From the NCBI GenBank assembly GCA_018292915.2, contig JACVVK020000323.1, forward strand, positions 573,501 to 637,500: a stretch of 64,000 nucleotides of DNA, in the 5' to 3' direction. A program made the translations under genes and the position numbers. The stretch is from Batillaria attramentaria (Eukaryota; Mollusca; Gastropoda; Batillariidae). Below are positions 1 to 11,550 of this stretch, in pieces (the first letter of the stretch is position 1; each line of letters begins with the position of its first letter). The notes under the pieces are model-generated. The model searched no databases. It was given only the letters and a program-made list of their open reading frames with translations, and was not told the origin of the DNA.

Positions 1-1816
1 AAATGTAACTGTATAACTTTCCACATATATTGAGTAGGGAAATACCTCTGTAATTATCCGGAGTGTGAATGCTACCTTTTTTATGGAGAGGTTGTATCGT
101 GGCTTCAGTCCATGCCTCAGGGTATTGACCACTCGAAAAAACGTGGTTAAAAAGATCTGTGAGAAAAAGAAGAATCACATCACTAGCGTATTTATATATC
201 TCGGGTATCAGGCCATCTGGTCCGGCAGCTTTTTTACACTTGAGCGCAGAAAGTGCCTGTCTAACCTCTGACTGGGTAATATCTAAATTTAAGTCGTCAT
301 CTTCATACATCCCTACCGTTTCAAGTTCCAAATCTACTATCGGATTACAAGCACCAACCGTGGGTGGTTGGCCTGTGGCGAGGAACACATTTTGGAAATA
401 TGCTACCCATTCCTCCCCAGAGATGTTCCCCACGCCCTTGTTAATGGAGGATATAGACTTTACAGTTGCCCAAAAAGCCTTAGGGTCAGTAAGAGAATTA
501 CTAATATCTTGTCTTAATTTGCTTTTGTATGCCATTTCTTTCCGCTTAATTAACTTCTTATATTCTCTTCTAAGCTCAGAATAATAAACTCTATCATGAT
601 TATCATGCGAGACCCTGTAGCGCCTCAGTGCTTTTCTCACTTTCTGCTTCATGGACTGACATTCACGATCAAACCACTTCAATCGAGGTGTCAACCTCCG
701 TGTATTCACACGCTTTTCCATACACTCCGCTGCAAGCTTCAGACCTGCAGTAAATTTAGAAACTGATTCATTCACGTTAGTTTTTATCAGACTGCTTGCT
801 TCACAAAAAAGCGTGCTAACTTCGCTAGACAATAGTCGCGCACGGAAATCATGCAGGCGGTCAGCTGACCAGCGCAGTTTGTGAATGAACTGTGGCTCTT
901 TACAACTTGGCCTGCTTTGGCTGAGTTGACCTACTAGCGTGCACGTAACAGGCATATGATGAGACACAATGCTTTCGCTTACACACATATCCTTGACCAC
1001 ATGTAATAAAGATGACGAAAGAATAATATAATCTATAACACTACTACCAGACGTGGATAGGTATGTAAAACGCCCACTGCAGTCTCCGTTGCACATTCCG
1101 TTCAAAAATGACAAATCCAGCTGTGCGCACAAATTCAACAAAGAATTTCCAAACATGTTTACAATAGTGTCTTGTGAACATCTTGTTTGTGTAACCTCTA
1201 GATGCCCCAAATTATGTTGCCTTATCTCGGCAGGTACTGATAAATCAACACTCCTAGGGGCTTTATTCCCTGTCCTCGCGTTGAAATCACCACACAGTAT
1301 GAAAAGTTTGTCACCATATTTTTCAATCAAATGAAGCATGCAGTGTTCAAGGGCGTCGATGCCATTGTCATATACACATGAGTTATAGTAGGGTGACTGG
1401 ATAGGTGGAACATACGTGCAAATGAAAAAAACGTTTGTGCCAAACAACTCCTTGGAAACTTCAACAAGAACAATATTGTCATAATTGACATGGATCTGTT
1501 GAACATATCCACATAACGTATCCTTTACCAAAAGTATCACACCACCTGAACGTCGACCATACTGAGCCAGCTGTACGGCTGGGGAAATAAATCTGGTAAA
1601 TCCTGGAAATTCATTTGAAGAAAAATTTTCTAAAAAGGTTTCAACCAAACAAATAAACTCAAACTTGTTCACGTATGATAGAAACTCATAGTCACCGAGC
1701 TTGGCCATAAGGCCCCCTATGTTCCATGTAAGAACCGAAAGTAGTAGTAGGTATCCCACAGCTTGATGGGGTGTAAATGCTTTATCATCCTTTTTTTTTG
1801 GGGGGGGGGGGCCCAT
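1..1816 (-). CDS. Non-LTR retrotransposon ORF2: endonuclease plus reverse transcriptase, runs off left edge
   Basis: Reading the minus strand from an ATG at 1816-1814, the frame stays open to base 1, about 605 codons with no stop. The N-terminal part (about residues 20-260) is an endonuclease/exonuclease/phosphatase domain: it has a TWNIGGL start, an LVETF segment and a CGDFNART motif near 1265-1295. After a linker with a WFDREC block, the reverse transcriptase begins near 230 with KKAAGPDGLIPEIY and continues through PLHKKG and DNYRGISLLN. The catalytic motifs would lie beyond the window edge. The element would nick target DNA and copy its own RNA. A TAA lies directly before the ATG in the same frame. 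The clade is not assigned. The unbroken frame suggests a young copy. Confidence 0.88.
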   Translation of the reverse strand, partial: MGPPPPKKKDDKAFTPHQAVGYLLLLSVLTWNIGGLMAKLGDYEFLSYVNKFEFICLVETFLENFSSNEFPGFTRFISPAVQLAQYGRRSGGVILLVKDTLCGYVQQIHVNYDNIVLVEVSKELFGTNVFFICTYVPPIQSPYYNSCVYDNGIDALEHCMLHLIEKYGDKLFILCGDFNARTGNKAPRSVDLSVPAEIRQHNLGHLEVTQTRCSQDTIVNMFGNSLLNLCAQLDLSFLNGMCNGDCSGRFTYLSTSGSSVIDYIILSSSLLHVVKDMCVSESIVSHHMPVTCTLVGQLSQSRPSCKEPQFIHKLRWSADRLHDFRARLLSSEVSTLFCEASSLIKTNVNESVSKFTAGLKLAAECMEKRVNTRRLTPRLKWFDRECQSMKQKVRKALRRYRVSHDNHDRVYYSELRREYKKLIKRKEMAYKSKLRQDISNSLTDPKAFWATVKSISSINKGVGNISGEEWVAYFQNVFLATGQPPTVGACNPIVDLELETVGMYEDDDLNLDITQSEVRQALSALKCKKAAGPDGLIPEIYKYASDVILLFLTDLFNHVFSSGQYPEAWTEATIQPLHKKGSIHTPDNYRGISLLNICGKLYSYI

Positions 1817-2942
1817 TTATGGTATATTTTGAACGTTTATCCTAGTAAAAAAAACTGACAGTCGACAGCGGCTGCACATAGCAGACGAACTAGTTTGTAC
1901 GTCGGCAGAGCACGACGCCGATAGAATAAAGTGCGCCTTTTTATGCTGGCAAGACGGTGTCAGTTCACTCATGAACTCAAATCCAAACAAAAACACAAGT
2001 TTTAAACTTCCACTAAAGACGCAAACAAACATGCTTTCAAGGAAATGTAAATTTGCGAGGTGAATGCGAAACCGGTCAAAAACAGCTCTGTCTGTTCACG
2101 CTTTGCACGATTAGGGCGCGTTCAAGCGGGGGTCTCCTGTCGCGATTCTTCACGAAATCTGAATCTTTGTGAGTCAGTGTTTATTCTAATATTTGTAGTA
2201 CATGTACACCGATTAAAGTGACCTTCCCCCCAGCAGGTACATTTTATAACTGCATGCATGACTCAAACGATTCAAGAAGCTTCTGTTCAATCGGAGATCT
2301 ATCTAGATCACGAATCCGCTGCCATTCTCTGCGCCGACAGCACACACGGCCAAATCAGTAAACAGCATACATGTCGGTGAGACGCTTCGACTGAACTTTT
2401 TGAGAAGACTTTTGATAATTGTTGGTTAAAACTGTCCGAAATTTGAGTAAGGATTGCTTGTTAGGTACAGGCTACTGTTGTTTTGTACTTGTACAACGAG
2501 TTTATGCAGTTGGAAACACCGTTATGCCGCGTCAAAATGTTTCGTCGTCGATGGTGTTGACATAGGGAGCGAGTTCTCCCCGAGGAGTAGTAATACATGT
2601 ACTTGCTCATCGATGACGATGGGTTTTTTTGCCAAAAAGGCTGTACTTCCTGTCTGAAAGAAAGAACCTTTTTGCAGGGAACCCTGCCTGATTGTCATGT
2701 GATGTCGTGCTCTGTGTCACATGATTTATCAAGTACTAGTACAAAACGGACACTTATTACACAGGGGAGATCAAAGAAAAAGAGGCCGCCATGGATGATA
2801 AAGAGTCATCTTTGATGTATTGAAGAAAAAAGATGTATAGGACCTTTTCGAAATAGGGTAATTTCATCAAGGTGTAGGACAGGTGTCCCATGGGATATTT
2901 GTTTTCATTTATGTACACAATATAATTTATTTTTCCTGTGTT
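1817..2942. other. Probable 5' leader of the retrotransposon, then unassigned DNA
   Basis: Directly upstream of the minus-strand retrotransposon ORF. A G-run of about 12 (1800-1811) lies just inside its first codons. A 71-codon minus-strand frame (2032-1817) ends in the TAA abutting the ATG, but it does not look like a Gag-type ORF1. No splice-bounded exon or further repeat was recognised. The 5' end of the element was not located. Confidence 0.35.
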
Positions 2943-4708
2943 ACAAACAGACCAACCTAAAACAAACAGACCAACCTAAAACAAACAGACCAACCTAAAA
3001 CAAACAGACCAACCTAAAACAAACAAACCAACCTAAAACAAACAAACCAACCTAAAACAAACAAACCAACCTAAAACAAACAAACCAACCTAAAACAAAC
3101 AAACCAACCTAAAACAAACAAACCAACCAAAACAAACAAACCAACCTAAAACAAACAAACCAACCAAAAACAAACAAACCAACCTAAAACAAACAAACCA
3201 ACCAAAAACAAACAAACCAACCTAAAACAAACAAACCAACCTAAAACAAACAAACCAACCAAAAACAAACAAACCAACCTAAAACAAACAAACCAACCTA
3301 AAACAAACAAACCAACCAAAAACAAACAAACCAACCTAAAACAAACAAACCAACCAAAAACAAACAGACCAACCTAAAACAAACAAACCAACCAAAAACA
3401 AACAAACCAACCTAAAACAAACAAACCAACCTAAAACAAACAAACCAACCAAAAACAAACAAACCAACCTAAAACAAACAAACCAACCTAAAACAAACAA
3501 ACCAACCTAAAACAAACAAACCAACCAAAACAAACAAACCAACCTAAAACAAACAAACCAACCAAAAACAAACAAACCAACCTAAAACAAACAAACCAAC
3601 CAAAAACAAACAAACCAACCTAAAACAAACAAACCAACCTAAAACAAACAAACCAACCAAAAACAAACAAACCAACCTAAAACAAACAAACCAACCAAAA
3701 ACAAACAAACCAACCTAAAACAAACAAACCAACCTAAAACAAACAAACCAACCTAAAACAAACAAACCAACCAAAAACAAACAAACCAACCTAAAACAAA
3801 CAAACCAACCTAAAACAAACAAACCAACCTAAAACAAACAAACCAACCAAAAACAAACAACCAACCAAAAACAAACAAACCAACCTAAAACAAACAAACC
3901 AACCTAAAACAAACAAACCAACCAAAAACAACAAACCAACCTAAAACAAACAAACCAACCTAAAACAAACAAACCAACCTAAAACAAACAAACCAACCTA
4001 AAACAAACAACCAACCAAAAACAAACAGACCAACCTAAAACAAACAAACCAACCTAAAACAAACAAACCAACCTAAATTAAACAGACCAACCAAAACAAC
4101 AAACCAACCTAAAACAAACAAACCAACCTAAACAAACAGACCACCTAAAACAAACAAACCAACCTAAAACAAACAAACCAACCTAAAACAAACAGACCAA
4201 CCAAAAACAAACAAACCAACCTAAAACAAACAAACCAACCTAAAACAAACAAACCAACCTAAAACAAACAAACCAACCTAAAACAAACAAACCAACCAAA
4301 AACAAACAGACCAACCTAAAACAAACAAACCAACCTAAAACAAACAAACCAACCTAAAACAAACAAACCAACCTAAAACAAACAGACCAACCAAAAACAA
4401 ACAAACCAACCTAAAACAAACAAACCAACCTAAAACAAACAAACCAACCTAAAACAAACAAACCAACCTAAAACAAACAGACCAACCAAAAACAAACAAA
4501 CCAACCTAAAACAAACAAACCAACCTAAAACAAACAAACCAACCTAAAACAAACAAACCAACCTAAAACAAACAAACCAACCTAAAACAAACAAACCAAC
4601 CAAAAACAAACAAACCAACCTAAAACAAACAAACCAACCTAAAACAAACAAACCAACCAAAACAAACAACCAACCTAAAACAAACAAACCAACCTAAAAC
4701 AAACAAAA
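2943..4708. repeat. 19-bp satellite array, about 93 units
   Basis: Head-to-tail copies of a 19-bp A/C-rich unit of the form AAAACAAACAAACCAACCT, with recurrent T-to-A and A-to-G variants (AACC-A, CAGACC) and occasional one-base deletions. One strand has almost no G or T, an extreme strand asymmetry. It lies between the left retrotransposon and the VWA7-like exons. Confidence 0.97.
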
Positions 4709-4905
4709 AGTAACACTTCCCTGTTTTCGGAAAACTTTATCTATAGATATCGCTACAGTTACTGAAATTCAAATAAAATAAACAGTGCTGTGGGGTTTTT
4801 TTTGTTGTTTTTTTTTATATCAGATTGATTTTTTTGGTCAATGATATTTCCCATGTGTTGATATATGTATTCGTTTATTGCTTAATATTTTTCTATTTTA
4901 TGTAG

Positions 4906-4967
4906 CAGAGACTGAAACTGTGGCTAACCTACATGACGCAGACAACGATGACCGTCTCACTCGCAGT
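4906..4967 (+). CDS. Possible upstream exon of the VWA7-like gene
   Basis: A 62-bp open block follows a TTTTATGTAG acceptor and ends at a good donor (AGT then GTAAGT). The phase-0-ending frame reads ETETVANLHDADNDDRLTRS with no stop. Its end phase agrees with the phase-0 start of the next firm exon at 6170. No von Willebrand A domain was found between them, so either exons are missing or this block belongs to something else. Confidence 0.35.
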
Positions 4968-5099
4968 GTAAGTGTGTGCCTCTAGATTAGTCATGGTATG
5001 TATATAATCTCTTTTATCCCATTACTGGGAAACTTTAAGTACTTTTCCTTGTGAAACCCATCCTACGTGGGATCTTCAACCTGCACACTTGATATTTAT

Positions 5100-5285
5100 G
5101 CTTGCGTATGTACCCGAGGGTGAGTGGGTGTTTCAGGGTTTTAATGTCTTTTTCCACCACATATGGGTGATACCAAAGACGGAGCAACGTGAAAAAGGTC
5201 AGCACAAATATTTGGCCCCAGCCAGGATTCGAACTCACACCCCGAGCACGCATGCACTCGAAGCCAAGACAGGCACCGTAAAGGA
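5100..5285 (-). mobile_element. tRNA-derived SINE, family A
   Basis: On the minus strand a tRNA-like B box (GTGAGTTCGAATCCTGGCTGG) is followed by the family-A body: GGCCAAATATTTGTGCTG, a CCGTCTTTGGTATCACCC block and a GGTGGAAAAAGACATTAAA block. The head is degraded. The full-length reference copy in this window is at 14316-14492. Confidence 0.8.
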
Positions 5286-5730
5286 GTGTGCATTATTATA
5301 AGCCTAGCTTGTTCATGCTCAGAAATTGTTTATTTACTTTTTTAAAAAAATAACCGTATTGCAATAAACTTGTTTAAACCAAAGGAGTGTGCACGTTCCC
5401 AGCTTACTTAATGCCCATCGGGGGATTGGAAACCTGTGTCTCAGTCTGTACATGACAGCATTCTGTTCACCAAAGACGCGTAGGTCTACTGTCATCACGA
5501 CCCTCAGCTTGTCGCATCAGACGGCATACCAGATGATAGTGTCAGCAGTTAAAGGGCTATTTACAGTGTGAAGATAACCCACTCCAGATAAACTTGAGAT
5601 TAGCTGATATCTATATCAAACAGTATTGTATAATTATGTGTTTTCATTGTGAACTTATCGGGATAATTTGACTTTTTGCTTGATAAGTTCAGTTCATGTA
5701 CTTGGTGATAGTCCCTAGGCAGTTAGGAAG

Positions 5731-5731
<1 letters not shown>

Positions 5732-5807
<76 letters not shown>
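5732..5807. repeat. (GT)n microsatellite, 76 bp
   Basis: Uninterrupted GT dinucleotides upstream of the exon at 6170. The rest of 5286-6169 holds no exon I can support. Confidence 0.98.
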
Positions 5808-5808
<1 letters not shown>

Positions 5809-6169
5809 CGGAATGAATACTAATTCAGCCAACTAGTTTACGCTATTAAATTTATTTATTTATTTACAAGAAAAACATAGTCTAGCCATATAATGCACTT
5901 GGACTGACTTTTAAAAAAAAACAACACTTGGACTGACTGAATTCTTTGTACATGCACAAAAGTTTGATTGTTTTTCTATCGTTAACAGTGACAACTCCGT
6001 TTATGTATTCCTTGAATTGTCATCGGAACACAACTGTTTTGTTGTGTTTTTCCCCAATACATTTTGAAATCATTTACAGACAGCAAGCTCATTTATGAAA
6101 ATACGAAACAGAAAAGCGACTAACATCCGGGAGTTTCAGTGAAAGTGTTTGTTTGTTTGTTTTGTACAG

Positions 6170-6921
6170 TTGTTCCCAGAGCGACTAATGGTGACAGTGA
6201 CGATCCTAACACAAACCCTGTCACCAGACGCCACCCCTCTCACCTTCTGGGCGGACGGAGCACTTGTTTCAATGACTGTTTTTGTACAGACGCCGGGGGA
6301 GCAGACGTTCAGCTGTGTTCTGGCTGACCGTTACGGTACGTTATTCTATTCCTGGATTTGGATTTGTGTTTGTGCTTCTTTTCTTTCAGTTACTGTTGTA
6401 AGGAATTCCGCACTAGAAGCACGTCGCTGTTTATCAGTATATATAGCGCCAGCCTTTTGTTGTTGTTGTTGTTTTGGTTTTTTGGTTTTTGTTGTTGGTT
6501 TGTTGGGTTTGTTGTTGTTGTTGGTTTTTTGTTTGTTTGTTGTTGTTTTTTTGTTGTTGTTGTTGTTTTTTTGTTTTTTTTGGAGGGGGGGGGGGGTTGG
6601 TTTTGTTTTGGTTTTTGTTGTTGTTTTTGTTTGTTTGTTTGTTTGTTGTTGTTGTTTTTTTTTTGGGGGGGGGGGGGAGGAGGGGTCTTATGCATGTACG
6701 GTGTGTACTGGATTTACACTGCACGGTACCTCGATACCTGAAGTTGATACAGTTAAAAAAAACAAAAAAACAAAAACGGATTACTAACTACAAGTTTCGT
6801 TGTTTTTGTTGTTGTTGTTTTCATTTCCCTGTCTCTGTGTCTGTCTGCCTGCCTACCTGTCTGTCTTTGTCCCTGTCTGTCTCTTTCTCTTTGTCTCTCT
6901 GTCTCCCCCCCCCCCCCCTCT

Positions 6922-6961
<40 letters not shown>

Positions 6962-7199
6962 TGTCCTGTTTAGATACAAAAATACTCGTATGTGTCTATG
7001 TACATGAGCATACGCGTCTGCTATCATTCTACCTTCTGACTTGTCCCGACTGTGGTTCAAAACATCGTTATCTCAGTAATATGACAGTATGTGTCTGTGT
7101 AGGCGATGTGCAGACTCCGGAGATAACAGAAACGTCCACTGTTCGCTGGGCTGTACCAAGACCGTCCATCGGTAAAACTTCAGTCAGTCAATTAGTCAG

Positions 7200-7240
<41 letters not shown>

Positions 7241-7394
7241 CTTACTATTGAACTAACTGTTGTTAGAAGTTTGTCAATACTGAAAAAGGTGAACACTGGG
7301 CATCATAATATCCAAGGATTTTCAAAAAATTACGATTGGCGTGTAACTACTTGCTGTCTCTATATGCATTCCCAGCACCCTCACCTCCCCCGCC

Positions 7395-7453
<59 letters not shown>

Positions 7454-7718
7454 TTTGAAGAGAGTTCGTTGCACGCTTGACTGACTCAGTGAAATCTGCC
7501 GAAGGTGCGTGGCACGTGTACTGTGAGAGCAGTGAAGCGTACAGTGTGACCGTAGGGGGCACGAGCAGCCTCGATCTGGATGTGTCGCTATACCACATTG
7601 ACATCAACACAGGAGTGGCGGAGCACGTGAAGGACACGCCCACTGCAGGTTGGATTGGCACCTCTCTCTCTCTCTCTCTCATTGTTTGCTCGTAACCTTT
7701 CTCACCCCACCCCCCTCA

Positions 7719-7769
<51 letters not shown>

Positions 7770-8388
7770 CTTTTCATAGTTATTTTGTTGTTGTTTTATG
7801 TTCAGTTTTTTGCCTCGTTGATTTTTCGGTGATTAATTAGATTTAGTGTAGCGGGACAGTGCGGATCTACAGTGTGCAATGACAGAAGACAACAAATCAC
7901 AGTTCATAACAAGACAATAGAGGAGGAAAAGGCGTGTTCCTGCTATAGGCAGTCGGCGTTTCAAGACGATGATTTTGTGTGTGTGTGTGTGGGGGGGGGA
8001 ATGAAAGTGTTCGGGGCGGGGGGGGGGGGGGGGAGGGTTTGAGGGGGTGGGATACACGTGTCAATATCTACTCTTGTGAGGTGTCGAAAATTCATGCCAG
8101 GCACAACACAAATACTACACCAGTTTTTGTTTTTACCGTTATAATTATGTAACATAATGTGCTCAAAGAAGGGCTTTGACTACAACTACTGCTTATTCCA
8201 CTACATTTGCCACATGACAGGTCGCCAAGTGCGGGCAGTCGTTGATATCATTGGACAGGACGTCATGAACACAGTGAACAACATCTCGCTGGTGACGTCA
8301 GATGGACGAGAGGTGGGTTCTGATTGGCTGAGGCATGCCGGAGGACCAAGCGACCCTCAGTTTGAAACGACCTTCACTTGGCCGGCAG

Positions 8389-8444
<56 letters not shown>

Positions 8445-11249
8445 CGTAATGCGCTACCCGATAAGCTAGGAGCCCAAAGGCCGGGTCTGGGGTATGCGGG
8501 TGATGGTGACGGAGAAATCTGTGGACGAAAAAAAAATGTGGCCCTTTAAAGACACTACATTAATCTGATTATACACGGTAGATTAGATTGGAAAACGCGT
8601 GTAATTGCCAAACTAGTCAAAACACACAGCTGCCATGATTATCATGGGAAGCTTAGAGTGGAAGCTTTGCCCGTTTGTTCGTCTCGTTTTCTACGTGAAG
8701 GGAGACAACCACCAGTTGTGTCAAAAGTTCGAGGGAAAGATGCTGATTGCTGATTACCAGTCTAACTTACTTTCAGTATACTTTTAATTTTCTTCTTTGT
8801 ACTGTCCCACAGCCTGTGTACATCCGGGTGTTCGGACAGGAAAAAGATGGCAGCTACTTTGAGCGACAACTGCCGTATCTGATCAAGCCAAAGCTAATTG
8901 ATCTACAGTTACGTGGCCATCCCACTACAGGTGAAAATACGACCAAAATCGTCCTTGTTTTGTGCTGAAAAAAAAAAAAAATCACTGTGACGTATTCCTG
9001 GATCAGGAACAACTGTTTGTGAAGTGTGTGTGGGCTTGTACTTTGTCGTTATGGTTTCCTTCTTTTTCTTATGTTGTTGGACTTCTAATGCTCGGATTGT
9101 GAGTTCGCATCCCGGCTGGTGTCAAATTTTTTTGCTGGCTTTTTCATCGTTGCCCCGTCTTTGATATCACCCGTATGTGGTGGAAAAGGACGTTAAACCC
9201 CCCAACACCCCCTCCCCCCGAACTCTTATGTTGTTGGTGCCAACAGATTTATGTCGTTGCGTATGGTGGAGATACAAGAAGACAGTTTTGAGCATGAACA
9301 AGATGAGCTCATACTATGTACAGTAAACATTAATTTATAGCAATCTTGCAATGGCAGATCACCTAGAGAGAGAGAGAGAGAGGTCTCAGTTGGTGAGCAT
9401 TCTCTTTTCAACAGCGGTCAGCTCCTACAGCCGTTCTTGATATGTATGTATATAGCTTGGAAAAACGTGCCGAAGGTGTGATAAGCTCTGGAAGAGTGTT
9501 AAAAATATGTAGGTTGACTGACAGTGGAAGGTCTTTGTTGCCGTCACAGACTTGGAGAAGTAGATAGATATATTATACTGTCGGGAAAATTTCCTGGTGT
9601 TATTGTTGTTGTTGCTCAGTGTGTAAACCCTACACGCACAGTGTATGCCGCTGTAAAACTCACCACTATTTCGAGTCTGACTCATTGTTACCATAACTGG
9701 TATTCGACATAAACGGCCATCTAAGAATCTTGTACGATCCCTGACCGTGTTGACCATCGCCTTGTTACCAGAATGATGGCTGAAGTGGCCGTTTTCATAA
9801 ATCCCAAATTTGGTTTGACAATCTTTCTCCAATACGATTTGTTTTTACAGACATTGTTCGTCCCGAGGAGCCGCTGGAAATGCGGTTCCGGTTGATTAAT
9901 CGTGGACAGGCTGACACGTTTCTTATTAACGCCTCGGTTGACAACCAGGTGAGTGAAGGCTCGTCACTAGGTCAAGTGAAGGTAGAGAATGTGGTCTTGC
10001 TTCTAAGGGACCAAGCCAAAGTGTCCAATCCAACCAGGTGAGTGAAGGCTCGTCACTAGGTCAAGTGAAGGTAGAGAATGTGGTCTTGCTTCTAAGGGAC
10101 CAAGCCAAAGTGTCCAATCCAACCAGGTGAGTGAAGGCTCGTCACTAGGTCAAGTGAAGGTAGAGAATGTGGTCTTGCTTCTAAGGGACCAAGCCAAAGT
10201 GTCCAATCCAACAGGTGAGTGAAGGCTCGTCACTAGGTCAAGTGAAGGTAGAGAATGTGGTCTTGCTTCTAAGGGACCAAGCCAAAGTGTCCAATCCAAA
10301 CTGGCCATGCACAATCAGCGAAGACGTACTGATGACAAGGGGATTTGGTCTAGTAGTTAAGTTATCCGACTTCGTTCCTAAGTCGCCCGGTTCGAATCCC
10401 TGGTGGGCAGGAATTTAGATGGATTTTTCCTTTCCAAATCGAGTCAAAATTACGTTCAGACTTGTTTACGGTGCCACGTCCATCTTTCGAAAAGAGTAGG
10501 CTGTGGCCAGTCGCTTGGCAAACAGAAATACTGTCACACGCACCAGAGTGAATAGCAGGGTGGAGATTTGCACATAAAGTAGCGCTTAGCGGCAGCAGGC
10601 TTCCACTGCTTTGTCCTCCATCCCTGCGGCGCCATGAACATTTCAAAAGAGATGGGTGCGTGCGCCGAGGAGAAGTGTACCCTACCCTACCCTACCCTAC
10701 CCTACCATACCATGCCCTGTTGTTGCTGTTACAGAAGTTCACAGTGAGTGTGTCGCCCGCCCAGATCCGACTTGGTCATCTGAGTAGCTTTGTCGGCAGG
10801 ATCGTTGTCGGCGTGCAGCTTTCAACAGGGGAGGCCACCGGGTAAGTTTTCTTGGAGTTACCTCGCTTGTGAGCAACGAGAGAAGTAAGGTGGGGGAAGG
10901 GGGGTGGGGGACAGAGGGGAGGGAGGGGGGGCAAAACAGCTGTTAAGGTTGACTGAGGTCTTTGGTGAATCGTCTGTGCTACATGGTGTGTGTTTAGATT
11001 CTGGGACCCCTGTGTGAATGATGACTAGGGTTTTTGCGCGTGTGTGTTAATGATTATTTTGGTTTGTCTTGTCTGTTGTGTCTTATTAGCATATTAATAG
11101 GCGAGAAGGTGTGTGTCAGCTACTATTTTGTTTCTGTTTTGTTATACCACTCTAACAAATGGTAAGATGGTTCCTTCATGTTTATTTTCTTGGGTTTTTT
11201 TTTCCCTTTCAATGCCCCAAGTGGGTCAGGAAAAATAACAGACTTCGAC

Positions 11250-11306
<57 letters not shown>

Positions 11307-11353
11307 CATCATTGCCCCAAGTACCCCAAGTAGGTCAGGAAAAAATAACAGAC

Positions 11354-11390
<37 letters not shown>

Positions 11391-11433
11391 CATCATTGCC
11401 CCAAGTAGGTCAGGAAAAATAACAGACTTTGAC

Positions 11434-11468
<35 letters not shown>

Positions 11469-11519
11469 AGTAGTAGTAGTAGTAGGAGTATTGTTGTAGT
11501 AGTAGTAGTAGCAGTAGTG

Positions 11520-11550
<31 letters not shown>

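Noticed and set aside
1817..2032. 71-codon frame as retrotransposon ORF1
   Set aside because: It is too short, lacks a zinc-knuckle or coiled-coil pattern, and ends in the same frame directly before the ORF2 ATG.
3146..3334. Minus-strand frame with LVGLFVLGWFVCF repeats across the satellite
   Set aside because: It is the 19-bp satellite read in three rotating frames, not a membrane protein.
5389..5571. Possible vWA-region exon of the VWA7-like gene
   Set aside because: One frame is open, but there is no convincing donor and no vWA motif such as DxSxS.
6390..6787. Long open frames on both strands (poly-Gln/Asn/Thr and poly-Val/Cys)
   Set aside because: They translate GTT/T/G homopolymer sequence inside an intron; there are no splice borders or protein features.
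10340..10411. Candidate tRNA gene
   Set aside because: A and B boxes are present but there is no paired acceptor stem or anticodon arm that I can fold, and a SINE-like body follows. The same holds for 14316, 35998, 36790 and 41628.
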